Of a stretch of DNA of 64,000 nucleotides, positions 35,439-45,034 are shown piece after piece; the first letter of the stretch is position 1; each line of letters opens with the position of its first letter. Location: the NCBI RefSeq assembly GCF_013410115.1, contig NZ_JACCCV010000001.1, positions 1,612,001 to 1,676,000 on the forward strand, read 5' to 3'. This DNA comes from Tunturiibacter gelidiferens. Its GTDB lineage: Bacteria > Acidobacteriota > Terriglobia > Terriglobales > Acidobacteriaceae. The position numbers and the translations under genes were made by a program. Under the pieces are notes generated by a model. That model was not told where the DNA came from, searched no databases, and was given only the letters and a program-made list of their open reading frames with translations.

Positions 35439-38134
35439 GCCAGCCGAGCAACGCCGCAGAGCAAAACATAACGAATGCCCTCATATCGGGTTTGGCGAAC
35501 TTTGCCGAAACCCCAACACGAGACGATGTCGAAGCAAAGGCAAAGCAGCTAGCCGATATTTTCGGCTATACGGGAGACATGCGAGGTATTGTCACCGCCG
35601 CCCTCATTTCGGTCGATACCCGGATGGGAGCGGGCGTTTCCCTAGTTGATGTTGCTGCGAAGCACGATGATCTATGGGTTCGCAAGCGCGAAGACATCGA
35701 GTGGACCTACAGCAATGCTTACGAAGGCTTCCTTCGGGAAGACGGATGGCCGCCGTCCATGGTGACCTCCTTGGGCGACGTGACGGGCCGCATCCTTGGC
35801 TTGTTGCAGGACCCCCACAGCGAAGGCACCTCTTGGAACCGTCGCGGCCTGGTTATTGGACACGTCCAGTCGGGGAAAACGGCCAACTATACCAGTTTGA
35901 TCGCCAGGGCAGCCGATGCCGGCTACAAGTTCATCATCGTGATCGCGGGTATTCACAACAATCTCAGGAAACAGACTCAGGAGCGGATCGATAAAGCCTT
36001 CATCGGCCGTTCGAGCGATCCAGAGGACCGGCGCAACATAGGCGTGGGACTCAACCCCAATTACCCGCACCCCGCCACCCTTACCAATATCAACGAAGAT
36101 TTCAACAAGAACACAGCGACCAAGAGCGGCTGGAAGATCAACGATTTCAGCAAGCCGATCATATTGGTCATCAAGAAAAACGTCACCACTCTGACAGCTC
36201 TACACAAATGGCTCAAAGACCTTAATGCCAAAGGCGACGGTAGGATCTCCGACGTACCGATGCTCTTGATTGATGATGAAGCGGACAACGCCTCGATCAA
36301 TACGAACAAAGAGGATCTCGATCCTACGAGAACAAACGGAAAAATCCGAGAGATTCTCAGCCTTTTCGCCAAGTCCTGCTATGTCGGATATACAGCGACT
36401 CCGTTCGCGAACATCTTCATCAATCCTGATGCCTATACCGATGAGGTCCGCGAAGACTTGTTCCCTCGGGACTTTATCTATTGCCTCGACGCCCCGACGA
36501 CCTATTTTGGCGCGGAGAAAGTTTTCCTGGATGAGGAGAGCAGTCAGAACATAGTCCGGCCCATTGATGACTGTGAAAACTTCATCCCGTTCGCGCACAA
36601 GAGGGACGACAAGCTTCCGGAGCTGCCCGCCAGCCTCTATAGGGCTCTCGATCAGTTCATTGTGGCGAGGGCCATTCGAAATCTGCGCGGACAGACGAAT
36701 AAGCATTGCTCCATGATGGTGAACGTATCCCGGTTCGTGCCCATTCAAAGAGCGGTGCGCGACTTCCTCAGCCTACGAGAGAAGAGGATACGGGAGGCCG
36801 TTAAAGCCAACTATCGGATGCCGGAATCGGCATCGTCAACGAACGAATACATGCAGGGCTTGAAGCGAGCTTTCGACGACGAATATTCGGCGGCCGGCTT
36901 TGCCTGGAGTGAAGTTAAGGCCGCGCTTCACGGTGTGTTTGAGCATCTGCACCTATATGTCATCAACAGCAAGAGCGACGAAGTGCTCGACTATGGACGC
37001 TACGAGAAGGAAGGCGTCGGCTTAACAGCCATCGCTGTCGGCGGACTCAGCCTGTCGCGCGGTCTAACCATTGAAGGGCTGACTGTCAGCTACATGTATC
37101 GCAATACCAAGATGTATGACGCTCTCATGCAGATGGGGCGCTGGTTTGGATACCGGCCCGGGTTCGAAGATTTATGCCGGGTTAACCTCTCGAGAGATTC
37201 GATCAACTGGTATGCCCACATTGCCGACGCCGCCGATGAGCTCACCCAGCAGGTCAAGAGGATGCGCCGTGATGGTTTGAGCCCTAAAGATTTCGGGTTG
37301 TATGTACGTTCCCACCCGGACAGTCTGTTGGTGACCGCAGCCAACAAGATGCGCTCCGGCGAAGAAATAACAATCGAACAGAGCTTCAGCGGGGTTCTGA
37401 TCGAAAGCTATATCGTATCGACGGACGTGAACGCGAACAAAGACAACTTCAAACTTGTTGAGGAGCTTTGGCGCCAGGGCTTCGGGGGGAGAAATGAAGA
37501 GGAAACGTCGAAGGGGTTCATATTCAGGGATGTGCCGATTGGGATCGTTGAAGCGTTCGTGAGACGGTTCGAATGCCACACGAACTTCAGTCCGAGAAAG
37601 TTGGACGTTCTCAACTATATCGAGCAGATTGCCGATCACCGACTTGAAGCGGATGTCTTGCTGATCTCGCCTAAGAACGGGACAGGCGGTGGAGATTTCG
37701 TACTCAGGCATCAGGCACGTGCGGTCGGAGAAGACCAACCTGTCGGTACAGCGTGGCTGTTGAACAAGTATCGCGTAGCTTCGCGAGGCGACGAAGGGCT
37801 GGGCCTGACTGACGAACAGAGAGAAGAGGCAACGCAATTCGCCCGCGAAGGTAAAGCCGAGCAACTCGCGCGGAAGAAAAGGGACAGTAAGGATGAGGGC
37901 GGAGAGGTCTCCGTGTCAGACGCACATTTCCGGATGGTCCGTAAGAAACCCCTACTGATGGTCCACAGTCTAGAGCCAAAAGGCAAGCAAATACCGGGTC
38001 CGGTCGCGGCCTTCGGCATCAGTTTCCCCTATGGGGATTCCGAGACGATCAAAGCTGTTGTAAACATTGTCTGGCTCAGGCAGATGCAGGGATACGGCGA
38101 TAATCCGGATGATGAGGAGGACTACGATGACTGA
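35435..38134 (+). CDS. Z1 domain helicase-like ATPase
   Basis: An 899-aa protein with Walker A GHVQSGKT at residues 142-149 and Walker B LLIDDEAD around 275-283, both in a superfamily 2-like arrangement. The Z1 domain lies in the middle (about 400-640; VGLTAIAVGGLSLSRGLTIEGLTVSYMYRNTKMYDALMQMGRWFGYRPGFEDLCRV). ATG 35435 overlaps the previous stop (ATGA). In Mza-type systems Z1 proteins act together with MutL- and AIPR-type components. The nucleic-acid substrate is unknown. No frameshift is seen. Confidence 0.88.
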   Translation: MSQPSNAAEQNITNALISGLANFAETPTRDDVEAKAKQLADIFGYTGDMRGIVTAALISVDTRMGAGVSLVDVAAKHDDLWVRKREDIEWTYSNAYEGFLREDGWPPSMVTSLGDVTGRILGLLQDPHSEGTSWNRRGLVIGHVQSGKTANYTSLIARAADAGYKFIIVIAGIHNNLRKQTQERIDKAFIGRSSDPEDRRNIGVGLNPNYPHPATLTNINEDFNKNTATKSGWKINDFSKPIILVIKKNVTTLTALHKWLKDLNAKGDGRISDVPMLLIDDEADNASINTNKEDLDPTRTNGKIREILSLFAKSCYVGYTATPFANIFINPDAYTDEVREDLFPRDFIYCLDAPTTYFGAEKVFLDEESSQNIVRPIDDCENFIPFAHKRDDKLPELPASLYRALDQFIVARAIRNLRGQTNKHCSMMVNVSRFVPIQRAVRDFLSLREKRIREAVKANYRMPESASSTNEYMQGLKRAFDDEYSAAGFAWSEVKAALHGVFEHLHLYVINSKSDEVLDYGRYEKEGVGLTAIAVGGLSLSRGLTIEGLTVSYMYRNTKMYDALMQMGRWFGYRPGFEDLCRVNLSRDSINWYAHIADAADELTQQVKRMRRDGLSPKDFGLYVRSHPDSLLVTAANKMRSGEEITIEQSFSGVLIESYIVSTDVNANKDNFKLVEELWRQGFGGRNEEETSKGFIFRDVPIGIVEAFVRRFECHTNFSPRKLDVLNYIEQIADHRLEADVLLISPKNGTGGGDFVLRHQARAVGEDQPVGTAWLLNKYRVASRGDEGLGLTDEQREEATQFAREGKAEQLARKKRDSKDEGGEVSVSDAHFRMVRKKPLLMVHSLEPKGKQIPGPVAAFGISFPYGDSETIKAVVNIVWLRQMQGYGDNPDDEEDYDD

Positions 38135-39089
38135 GACATCCCCGTGGGACGACATCGCAGTTCCTGGTTCAGACTTTAATGTAAGGCAAGTTTCCGACAA
38201 GACTTCCGTACCTTGCTTCTGGGGTAGGGACACGACCGGGGCATGTCTCTTCATCCTGGAACTTGAAGGGGATCACACTGCCCAGTACCGAAAAGAAAAC
38301 GTAGCAGTCCGCGGAATCCAAGTTGATCTGCGAGTGGGAGAGAACAGCCGACAGCGCCTTATTCTCAGTCTGGAAAGACAGGTAGATCGGGACCTTTTCA
38401 GCGGGCTCTGCCGCTCCTTAGCGGGCGCACTGGAAAATGCTGGCGACTCAGCCGGCGCTCTTGGCGTCGCTCTCACGCATATTCGCAGATGGAAAGCATT
38501 TCTTTCCGGTTCTTCCCAACGCTTATCGGCAGAAGAGATTCGTGGTCTGTTCGCGGAATTGGCTTTTCTGTTGGAACTCTTGAACCGGCCACTTGAGCCT
38601 CATGCCGCACTGACCGCGTGGCTCGGCCCTGAACGTGCCCAACAGGACTTTGACTTCGGAAACAGCGCAGTCGAGATCAAGTCGCTTTCGGGCAGCGAGC
38701 GTAACTCTGTCCGTATCTCCTCTGAAGACCAGCTCGACTCTTTGAAAGATCATCTCTTCCTTCGGATTTACAGGCTCAGCAATCTCACGGAATCCCCCAC
38801 GGCACGCTCGCTAAACCAGATGGTCAGAGAAGTTGAGGACGGAATGGATTCCGACTCCATCGCCGATTTCGACCGGAAACTAGTCATGCACGGCTACGCG
38901 CCTCTGCCGGACTATGAGGAACCGCTCTTTGCTATCGCTGAAGTGAGCACCTATCTGGTTGCGGGCGATTTCCCCAGACTGATTCGGTCCAGCCTGCCTA
39001 CTGGACTCAGAAAAGTGAGCTACGAGATTGAGTTGGAAGACATCTCTGATTACCGTTGCGACGATATGACCGTCTTCAAGGAGCTCTGA
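38127..39089 (+). CDS. PD-(D/E)XK motif protein (DUF4420)
   Basis: A 320-aa protein from ATG 38127, overlapping the Z1 stop by eight bases. WLGPERAQQDFDFGNSAVEIKSLSG has the D-x(n)-ExK nuclease core (Asp in DFDFG, Glu-Ile-Lys in VEIKS). FSGLCRSLAGALENAG and the C-terminal ISDYRCDDMTVF are other family segments. It is the likely nuclease of the system. DUF4420 proteins regularly adjoin Z1 and AIPR genes. Activity is inferred from the motif and not proven. Confidence 0.82.
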   Translation: MTETSPWDDIAVPGSDFNVRQVSDKTSVPCFWGRDTTGACLFILELEGDHTAQYRKENVAVRGIQVDLRVGENSRQRLILSLERQVDRDLFSGLCRSLAGALENAGDSAGALGVALTHIRRWKAFLSGSSQRLSAEEIRGLFAELAFLLELLNRPLEPHAALTAWLGPERAQQDFDFGNSAVEIKSLSGSERNSVRISSEDQLDSLKDHLFLRIYRLSNLTESPTARSLNQMVREVEDGMDSDSIADFDRKLVMHGYAPLPDYEEPLFAIAEVSTYLVAGDFPRLIRSSLPTGLRKVSYEIELEDISDYRCDDMTVFKEL

Positions 39090-41146
39090 TGGAACAAACT
39101 GTTGAAGAGTTTTCCCATGACTTCCGGCAGGAGCTACTCGCCGGGGCAGAAGCCAGCAGCACGTATCAGTTGGAGGCTTTCATGGAGACCATCTCAAATG
39201 AGCTCATCGAGACCGGCTTCGTTGAAGGCTTCGAGCACTGCCATTTCCGCGCCCAACGCGGCGTTCGCGTCGACGGTTTCTGGTTCAATGATGAAGGGTC
39301 ATTAGACATCTTCGTCGCAGACTTTGAGTGCCGCCGTGAGCTGGAAACCCTCACGCGAACTGACGTGGAGGCGATCTTCAAGAGAGCCGTAAATTTCGTC
39401 GAAGCCAGTCTGATGGGAAAGCTCGCACCCGATGTCACGACTCCGGAATATGGACTGGTTCGGCAGATTTCGGACCGGCGGTCGGAGCTTCGTCAACTCA
39501 ACTTCTTTCTCTTGTCGGAACGTGTGCTCAGCGATCGCTTTCAAGCCTCTCCAGATGGCGAAGTATCCGGAATACGCTCGACGTACCACATCTGGGACAT
39601 AGCAAGACTCCAGCGACAGCGCAGCTCGCGAGGTCACAAGGAACCACTCGACATCGATTTCGTCGAACTTTTCGGCAATGGCATTTCCTGCCTCCCGGCA
39701 AATCTCGGGTCCGACACCTACCAGTCCTACCTCATTGTCATGCCGGCACCGATTCTGATCGCTCTCTACGATCGGTACAGCGCGCGCCTGCTGGAGCAAA
39801 ATGTTCGAACGTTTTTGCAGGCACGAGCGCAGGTGAACAAAGGGATTCGTAAAACAATCCTGGACGAGCCCCACATGTTCTTCGCCTACAACAATGGAAT
39901 CACTGCAACGGCCCAGATGGTTGAGACTAGGGCGACGAATTCAGGCCTTCAGATCGTCCGACTGACCGACCTCCAGATCGTCAACGGAGGTCAGACAACA
40001 GCATCACTCTTTCACACCCAACGCCGAGACAAAGCAGATGTTTCAGAAATCTTTGTCCAGATGAAGCTCTCCGTCATAGACAGTGAGGAGAGCGAGCTCG
40101 TCGTGCCCCGGATCTCAGAGTATGCAAACACTCAAAACAGAGTGAATGCAGCGGACTTTTTCTCCAATCATCCTTTCCACGTTCGTATGTCTGAATTTTC
40201 GCGACGCATCTGGGCGCCAGCCCAACAGGGCGCTCAGAGAGAGACCAAGTGGTTTTATGAACGGGCGCGAGGACAATACCTTGATGCGCAATCCAAGCTG
40301 ACACCAGGCGAACAGAAACGCTTCAAGGCGGAGTATCCAAAGCCTCAAATGTTTACGAAGACCGATTTGGCGAAGTTCGAGAACGTGTTCGACGACCATC
40401 CAAGGTGGGTCAACCTCGGAAGCCAGAAGAACTTTGGACGGTATGCCGTCAGGATCGGTAAGGAGTGGGAGAAATCCTCCGACGCCTTCAACGAACTCTA
40501 TTTCCGTAGAGCCGTGGCCCGTGGGATTCTGTTCCGCGCGACAGAGAAGCTCGTCTCCGAGCAACCTTGGTACAACGGCGGATATCGTGCAAACATCGTC
40601 GCCTACACGCTTGCGATGCTTGAAGAAGTCACAAAGCGCCGTAAAACGTCCGTCAACTATGCCAGGATTTGGGCGGCACAGACCTTGGATGATGTTCTCA
40701 TGGACACGTTGACCATCATCGCCGCTGCTGTGAACGATGACATCACTCAACCGCCACAGGGAATTTCGAACATATCCGAATGGTGCAAGCGAGAAGGATG
40801 CTGGACGCGGTTGTTGGAAGAAGCATCGGGGATCGCGGCATTGCTCCCAGCGGAGTTCTGGAAATCGCTTTCATCGTCGGAAGACAATCAGCATCACGCA
40901 AAAACCGCCCGACAGAATCAGAAAATTGAGGACGGGATTGAAATGCAGACCCGAGTCCTCGAAGTGCCGGCTGCAAAATGGAGGAGAATCCTTAGTAGGG
41001 GCGCTCTTGAAGGGCTGTTTACGCAGAAAGAGATGGACATACTGAAGATTGCTGAACAAATTCCCAATAAAATCCCATCCGAGAAGCAAAGCTCAATCTT
41101 GATGGAGATACTCGGACGGGCCAAGGAGGAGCGGTTGCTGAATTGA
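39089..41146 (+). CDS. AIPR family protein (abortive-infection phage resistance)
   Basis: A 685-aa protein from ATG 39089, sharing its A with the previous stop (TGATG). The AIPR core is clear: EPHMFFAYNNGITATAQMVE, then TDLQIVNGGQTTASLFHTQRR and RISEYANTQNRVNAADFFSNHPFH. These proteins are linked to abortive infection in phage-defence loci; the mechanism is poorly known. It ends the operon of seven coupled genes (31442-41146). Full length, no lesions. Confidence 0.88.
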   Translation: MEQTVEEFSHDFRQELLAGAEASSTYQLEAFMETISNELIETGFVEGFEHCHFRAQRGVRVDGFWFNDEGSLDIFVADFECRRELETLTRTDVEAIFKRAVNFVEASLMGKLAPDVTTPEYGLVRQISDRRSELRQLNFFLLSERVLSDRFQASPDGEVSGIRSTYHIWDIARLQRQRSSRGHKEPLDIDFVELFGNGISCLPANLGSDTYQSYLIVMPAPILIALYDRYSARLLEQNVRTFLQARAQVNKGIRKTILDEPHMFFAYNNGITATAQMVETRATNSGLQIVRLTDLQIVNGGQTTASLFHTQRRDKADVSEIFVQMKLSVIDSEESELVVPRISEYANTQNRVNAADFFSNHPFHVRMSEFSRRIWAPAQQGAQRETKWFYERARGQYLDAQSKLTPGEQKRFKAEYPKPQMFTKTDLAKFENVFDDHPRWVNLGSQKNFGRYAVRIGKEWEKSSDAFNELYFRRAVARGILFRATEKLVSEQPWYNGGYRANIVAYTLAMLEEVTKRRKTSVNYARIWAAQTLDDVLMDTLTIIAAAVNDDITQPPQGISNISEWCKREGCWTRLLEEASGIAALLPAEFWKSLSSSEDNQHHAKTARQNQKIEDGIEMQTRVLEVPAAKWRRILSRGALEGLFTQKEMDILKIAEQIPNKIPSEKQSSILMEILGRAKEERLLN

Positions 41147-41466
41147 CACATCGACGAGCAGCTGGCACTTGGCTAGATCAGGTGGACCTCCCTCCGGCGT
41201 CCGAGTCTGTAGGTGGCCAAGCTAGATAAAGTATCAGCGCTGCAGATAGTGCAGACGCCAAGCCGTGGCCTTTGTTGTCGGCAAGGCCGTTGGTTTGGTC
41301 AACGAGAACGCATCAGCGGATTACATCAGCGTGTATCACGGCAATGCGTCCCTGTTGGTCGAGAGCTTGGAAGTCATCGCAGACTGCAGGCGTCATCCTT
41401 GTCGCTCTGGAGTCATCCTTCGAAGCCGAATAAAGAAGAGACAGAAGCCACGCCGGAGCCTACCAT
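41147..41466. other. 320 bases between convergent operons, possible gene remnant
   Basis: The stretch lies between the AIPR stop and the deaminase stop. A plus-strand open frame (from about 41265) gives AFVVGKAVGLVNENASADYISVYHGNASLLVESLEVIAD, which reads like real protein, but it loses this character near 41380 and runs on antisense to the deaminase. I treat it as the remnant of an unidentified gene. No clear terminator is visible. Confidence 0.4.
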
Positions 41467-41853
41467 TCATTTGGGATGAAATGGCATCAAGTCCTGTAGA
41501 AGATACTCCGTCACGGGGCCATTTCTTGCGGCTTGGCAAAACACCATACAAGTTTCTGGGTCAGCGAATTGGAAGATCCAATCTAGGCATGCTCCACACG
41601 GGGTAAACCTTTCTCGCTCGGCTACAACCGCAAGAGCAAGCAGTCGGCGTTCACCAGCCGCTACCATGTTCGTTATTGCGTTGACCTCAGCATGAACATC
41701 GTGAGATCGATACCGGTGTTCGACATTGCAACCGGAATAGATTCGCGAGCCTTCAGAGAGCACAGAGCAACCCACTTTTGTCGGGCCAATCACGTAGGCA
41801 GAATCCCGTGTCACCCAAGCTGTATTTAACAGTTCGTCAGACCGTAATTGCAT
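41467..41853 (-). CDS. Cytidine deaminase-family protein, third gene of NACHT operon
   Basis: A 128-aa protein. The zinc motifs are intact: HAEVNAI at residues 54-60 (His54, Glu56) and TPCGAC at 84-89 (Cys86, Cys89). The GCNVEHRYRSHDVHAE context is that of free-nucleoside cytidine deaminases, and the length matches the homotetrameric family (about 130 aa). Cytidine deaminase converts (deoxy)cytidine to (deoxy)uridine. Its ATG lies inside the end of the NACHT gene (17-base overlap). Here it may be an effector that drains pyrimidine pools, which is inference from the neighbours. A housekeeping salvage role is the alternative but does not explain the coupling. Confidence 0.85.
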   Translation of the reverse strand: MQLRSDELLNTAWVTRDSAYVIGPTKVGCSVLSEGSRIYSGCNVEHRYRSHDVHAEVNAITNMVAAGERRLLALAVVAERERFTPCGACLDWIFQFADPETCMVFCQAARNGPVTEYLLQDLMPFHPK

Positions 41854-43843
41854 TTGCCTCCGTCGTCACTTCAGATTCGTTTTCTGAGAATGGAAGATCG
41901 AAAAGAGATTGAGCGGTGCGTGTCCACTTCTCTTGATCATCATTTGATTCCGATGGCTGCCAAGTCGAGATCAAACGTACGCAGGACTTGATCCACGACT
42001 TTGGTCGCTTGGCCCGAGGAATCAACATCGCCCTCCTTATCTCATCTTTGAGGAAAGGATATTCCAAGATGAATTTACTGTTCTGATTGAGTATTGCGAA
42101 TGTTTCTCCTCTAACCTCTTCGGACGCCTGAGAAGCTGATTCGAAACAAGAGCGAATGCCGCCATAACGGACTAGGAGGTCTTTGTCCCGTATGGCATCT
42201 GCCAAAGCAGTCAGATTTTCGTGGGATGGGAACGCGCCGAGCGTATGGATAGCCCTCCATCTCACTACCGCTAAAGGTTCACCGACCAAGCCTCGAAGAT
42301 ATGCTTGCTGCGCTTCCGTAAGAATGCATCTTCTAAGAACGTTAGACGTTGTCCATCCGATGACCGAATCCTCATCTTTGATTTTGTGTTGGACCGCATC
42401 ACTCACGGAAGATTTAGGCTTCGTTGTAAATAGCTCCTTCCATTGCGTAAACCATGATGGTCCTTGCCAGGAGCGCCCGATGAAATCGAGTACCTCATCC
42501 AAACGTTCATATCTCAAGAATCGTTGAGAATCTGCGTCGTCTCTAAGCAGCTTCAGAGTGTCTCGAGCCTTGAGTGCGGTTGGCTCAATAAGGTCCCAAC
42601 GGCGCTCCGTGAACATAGCCACCATTACATGACGCATCTGTTCCGAAACGTTGTGGTGTCGACTCTCCGACAGTGCGTATCCAACCCCATATAAATTCCA
42701 ATCGTAGACACTACGAATAAAAGCATCTGCCTCCGATTCAGCTACCTGCTCCAAGCACATCATGATCGCGTCGAATGAGCTTCCCGAGAATGTCACAAGA
42801 TCAAAAGAATCTTTAAACCAAAGCTCGCGATGATCTGCTAAGTAGTGTGAGGCGAGAAAATCGTGTTTCAGATGATGGTCGAAAAGCGCATCCTCTCCGC
42901 TAAGGGTTAACGCTCCGGAAATTAAAAGCTTTTGAGTCGTAGACTCTCCAGCGATCGCTTGGAATTCATCTACTGGAAAGCTCCGCGATCTGTGACTGTA
43001 AACTCGGAAGGCTGCTTCAGCCGCTGCAGGCAGTTCATCGGCGGATATCGAGTGTTCGACGAACCAAGCTTCCATCTCTGCTGCACTACTTGACCCAAGC
43101 GACCCATTCGCCAGGTAGAGGTCTAAAAAGTATGGGCTGCTCAATAGTGTTTGTTGGTCGTTCGTAATTGTTTTGTGCGCAGACTTAATCTGTCCCCGAA
43201 CCTCACCCAGGGATAAGGGTTGAATAGCATAGAGCGACCACCGGTGTGGCGAAATAAACTCTCGTCGGACGAGACGATCTGAAACTACGACTGATGTACT
43301 GATAGCGGTCCCGGCATATTCATCGAGGCAGAAGATGAGCTCTTGCGCTACCTTTGCGTCTACCTCATTCAAACCGTCGATTAGGAGGACCCTTTGCACC
43401 GACGGCGTAAGGCTGTCGAGCTCAGCTATGCCCAATTTTGCAGAAGACAAGCTCCGAAGTAAGAAGTCGACCTTTGCCAATCTGCTTTGAAGATCTAGCC
43501 ACACAGAGGCTTTCTGCTGTGTAAAAAACTTGAGAGAGATGAAGACAGCGACGTAGCCAAGTTTCAAGCATCGCTGCGCGCAACGTCTCAGAAATACAGT
43601 CTTGCCGCCGCCACCTCGCCCGGCAAGCAATACTCTTCCGTCCCGGATGGCATTGCTGAGAAGTTCTTCTTCACGGAGCAAACTTTCGTCCGTGAGTTCA
43701 AATAAGCGGTCGTACGTCCTCGCGAACTCGACATGAAGGTCAAACCGAGGAGATGGCATTTCAAAAGCGGAGACATCCTCTTCGAGATTTGCTCGCCACG
43801 TAGGAACCGTCGAGACACTTTTAGTCTTCTTGACAAAATTCAT
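41837..43843 (-). CDS. NACHT-type STAND NTPase with HEAT-like C terminus
   Basis: A 668-aa protein. Walker A GRGGGGKT lies at residues 75-82 and the NACHT-type Walker B VLLIDGLNEVD at 152-162, followed by SVVVSDRLVRREFI and IQPLSLGEVRGQI in the sensor-like region. A helical stretch (about 280-480) and a C terminus that resembles HEAT repeats (PLAVVRWRAIHTLGAFPSHENLTALADAIRDKDLLVRYGGIRS) could sense a phage product. The N terminus (1-70) carries no fused effector. It starts with ATG overlapping the phosphorylase stop by four bases. The most probable role is the sensor/oligomerising switch of an immune operon. Confidence 0.85.
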   Translation of the reverse strand: MNFVKKTKSVSTVPTWRANLEEDVSAFEMPSPRFDLHVEFARTYDRLFELTDESLLREEELLSNAIRDGRVLLAGRGGGGKTVFLRRCAQRCLKLGYVAVFISLKFFTQQKASVWLDLQSRLAKVDFLLRSLSSAKLGIAELDSLTPSVQRVLLIDGLNEVDAKVAQELIFCLDEYAGTAISTSVVVSDRLVRREFISPHRWSLYAIQPLSLGEVRGQIKSAHKTITNDQQTLLSSPYFLDLYLANGSLGSSSAAEMEAWFVEHSISADELPAAAEAAFRVYSHRSRSFPVDEFQAIAGESTTQKLLISGALTLSGEDALFDHHLKHDFLASHYLADHRELWFKDSFDLVTFSGSSFDAIMMCLEQVAESEADAFIRSVYDWNLYGVGYALSESRHHNVSEQMRHVMVAMFTERRWDLIEPTALKARDTLKLLRDDADSQRFLRYERLDEVLDFIGRSWQGPSWFTQWKELFTTKPKSSVSDAVQHKIKDEDSVIGWTTSNVLRRCILTEAQQAYLRGLVGEPLAVVRWRAIHTLGAFPSHENLTALADAIRDKDLLVRYGGIRSCFESASQASEEVRGETFAILNQNSKFILEYPFLKDEIRRAMLIPRAKRPKSWIKSCVRLISTWQPSESNDDQEKWTRTAQSLFDLPFSENESEVTTEANAITV

Positions 43844-44751
43844 AGACGCCCCTTTGATTGAGTGTTTCCCTTCGAGAAGCCAGGCCCCAAAAGCCTCTCC
43901 ACTAAGACCAAGGCAAACGTCGCAGCGGCATCAACAGCGAACGGGGTCCACTTAGCGCGTGTAGCGTTATTTTCATCCGCCCCTTCATTAACGAGGTCAG
44001 AGATCCCCCGGATGATCAGGAATTGAGGGTTGTAATGCACGGAAGACCTGTATGCATATACCGTTCGCGCAACCCCATAGGACTCCATCTCGAACGCGAG
44101 TGCCTTGTCGTATGCTGTCAATATTCTTTGCTGCTCTGCATTATCGGCATCGCCCAAAAGCAGATCGCCTGCAACGACTGCACCAGTCAGAACGTTAGGA
44201 TAAGGTTCACCGTCTTTGTGTGAGGCGAATCGATGTTGCCAAGCCTCCGGATTGCAGCTGAGACCTTCAGCAAAATTGGCGAGCAGGTGCAGCGAGGGAT
44301 GATCGCAAGCATTTCGGCGCGCGTGAAAGACCCCGTCCTTGAGCTTCCAGTAACCCGAATAGTCGATATAGTCCGCGACAACGATGTCTCCCAGCTTAAT
44401 ATCGCGCCCAGAATGCCCCCCAGCGGTTCCAATAACGAGCAGGTACGATGGCCGGAAATCTTCCAAAATATCTCGCGTCATTTGGCTGGACAAGACATTC
44501 GTCTGACCCGATGCTCGCCGAAGAACTACCGGGTAGTCATTCTGCTCGTTTAGTGCCTTGACCGCGTACGCCGTTGAAACCAATTCCTGATTCAATCCAA
44601 ATACGGACCGCACACCTTTAAATTCCTCGATCGTCATCGTGAGAATCGCAACGGTTGCGTGGCCGAGCTTTCCGGTCAAGTGAGCTGGTTGTGTCCGCTT
44701 TTGCATCGCTGAAGTCATTATCTCAATAAGGCGAATGAAAAGCGAATCCAT
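43840..44751 (-). CDS. Purine/MTA-type nucleoside phosphorylase superfamily protein, first gene of NACHT operon
   Basis: A 303-aa protein of the PNP/UDP superfamily. The phosphate or ribose site LLVIGTAGGHSGRDIKLGDIVVAD (VIGTAGG at 106-112), the substrate-binding FEMESYGVA at 220-228 and the catalytic Asp region LIIRGISDLVN at 246-255 are all conserved. Members cleave nucleosides or MTA/SAH, or are fused as effectors to STAND proteins in immune systems. Here it is a separate gene whose stop overlaps the NACHT start. The start at ATG 44751 could be replaced by ATG 44718. The substrate is unknown. Confidence 0.85.
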   Translation of the reverse strand: MDSLFIRLIEIMTSAMQKRTQPAHLTGKLGHATVAILTMTIEEFKGVRSVFGLNQELVSTAYAVKALNEQNDYPVVLRRASGQTNVLSSQMTRDILEDFRPSYLLVIGTAGGHSGRDIKLGDIVVADYIDYSGYWKLKDGVFHARRNACDHPSLHLLANFAEGLSCNPEAWQHRFASHKDGEPYPNVLTGAVVAGDLLLGDADNAEQQRILTAYDKALAFEMESYGVARTVYAYRSSVHYNPQFLIIRGISDLVNEGADENNATRAKWTPFAVDAAATFALVLVERLLGPGFSKGNTQSKGRL

Positions 44752-44961
44752 TCGAGGCCCCGATCATAAACTTGCTAGAGACAACAGACTACAATACGGC
44801 TGATGGCTCTGCACTTTGACACTGTTGTGTCGGAAGTGCGGCCAGTGTCGAACCGAGCGCACCATACGGCGGAATTGAATCTGCGCTGCGGGCAGTGCTC
44901 GGTGGTTTCCTAGCAGCGTCTTGGGTGAATCTGGCTGCGGCTGCGGGCCGACAGCGACGCT

Positions 44962-45034
44962 GCTGCGCAGCGGATACAGGGTGACACGTCACCCCAGAAT
45001 GGGAGCTGCACAGTAACCTGAAGTTACTGTGCAG
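44962..45034. promoter_or_regulatory. Cluster of palindromes upstream of the mobilization genes (oriT or operator candidate)
   Basis: Three close inverted repeats: GCTGCGCAGC (44962-44971); GGGTGAC-AC-GTCACCC (44979-44994); and CTGCACAGTAAC-ctgaa-GTTACTGTGCAG (45006-45034, 12-bp arms). They lie in a 340-base gene-free stretch (44752-45091) between the divergent NACHT and mobilization operons. oriT regions of MobF elements usually carry such repeats next to the relaxase operon; autorepression by the RHH protein is the other explanation. The rest of the gap is the NACHT operon promoter region. Confidence 0.5.
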
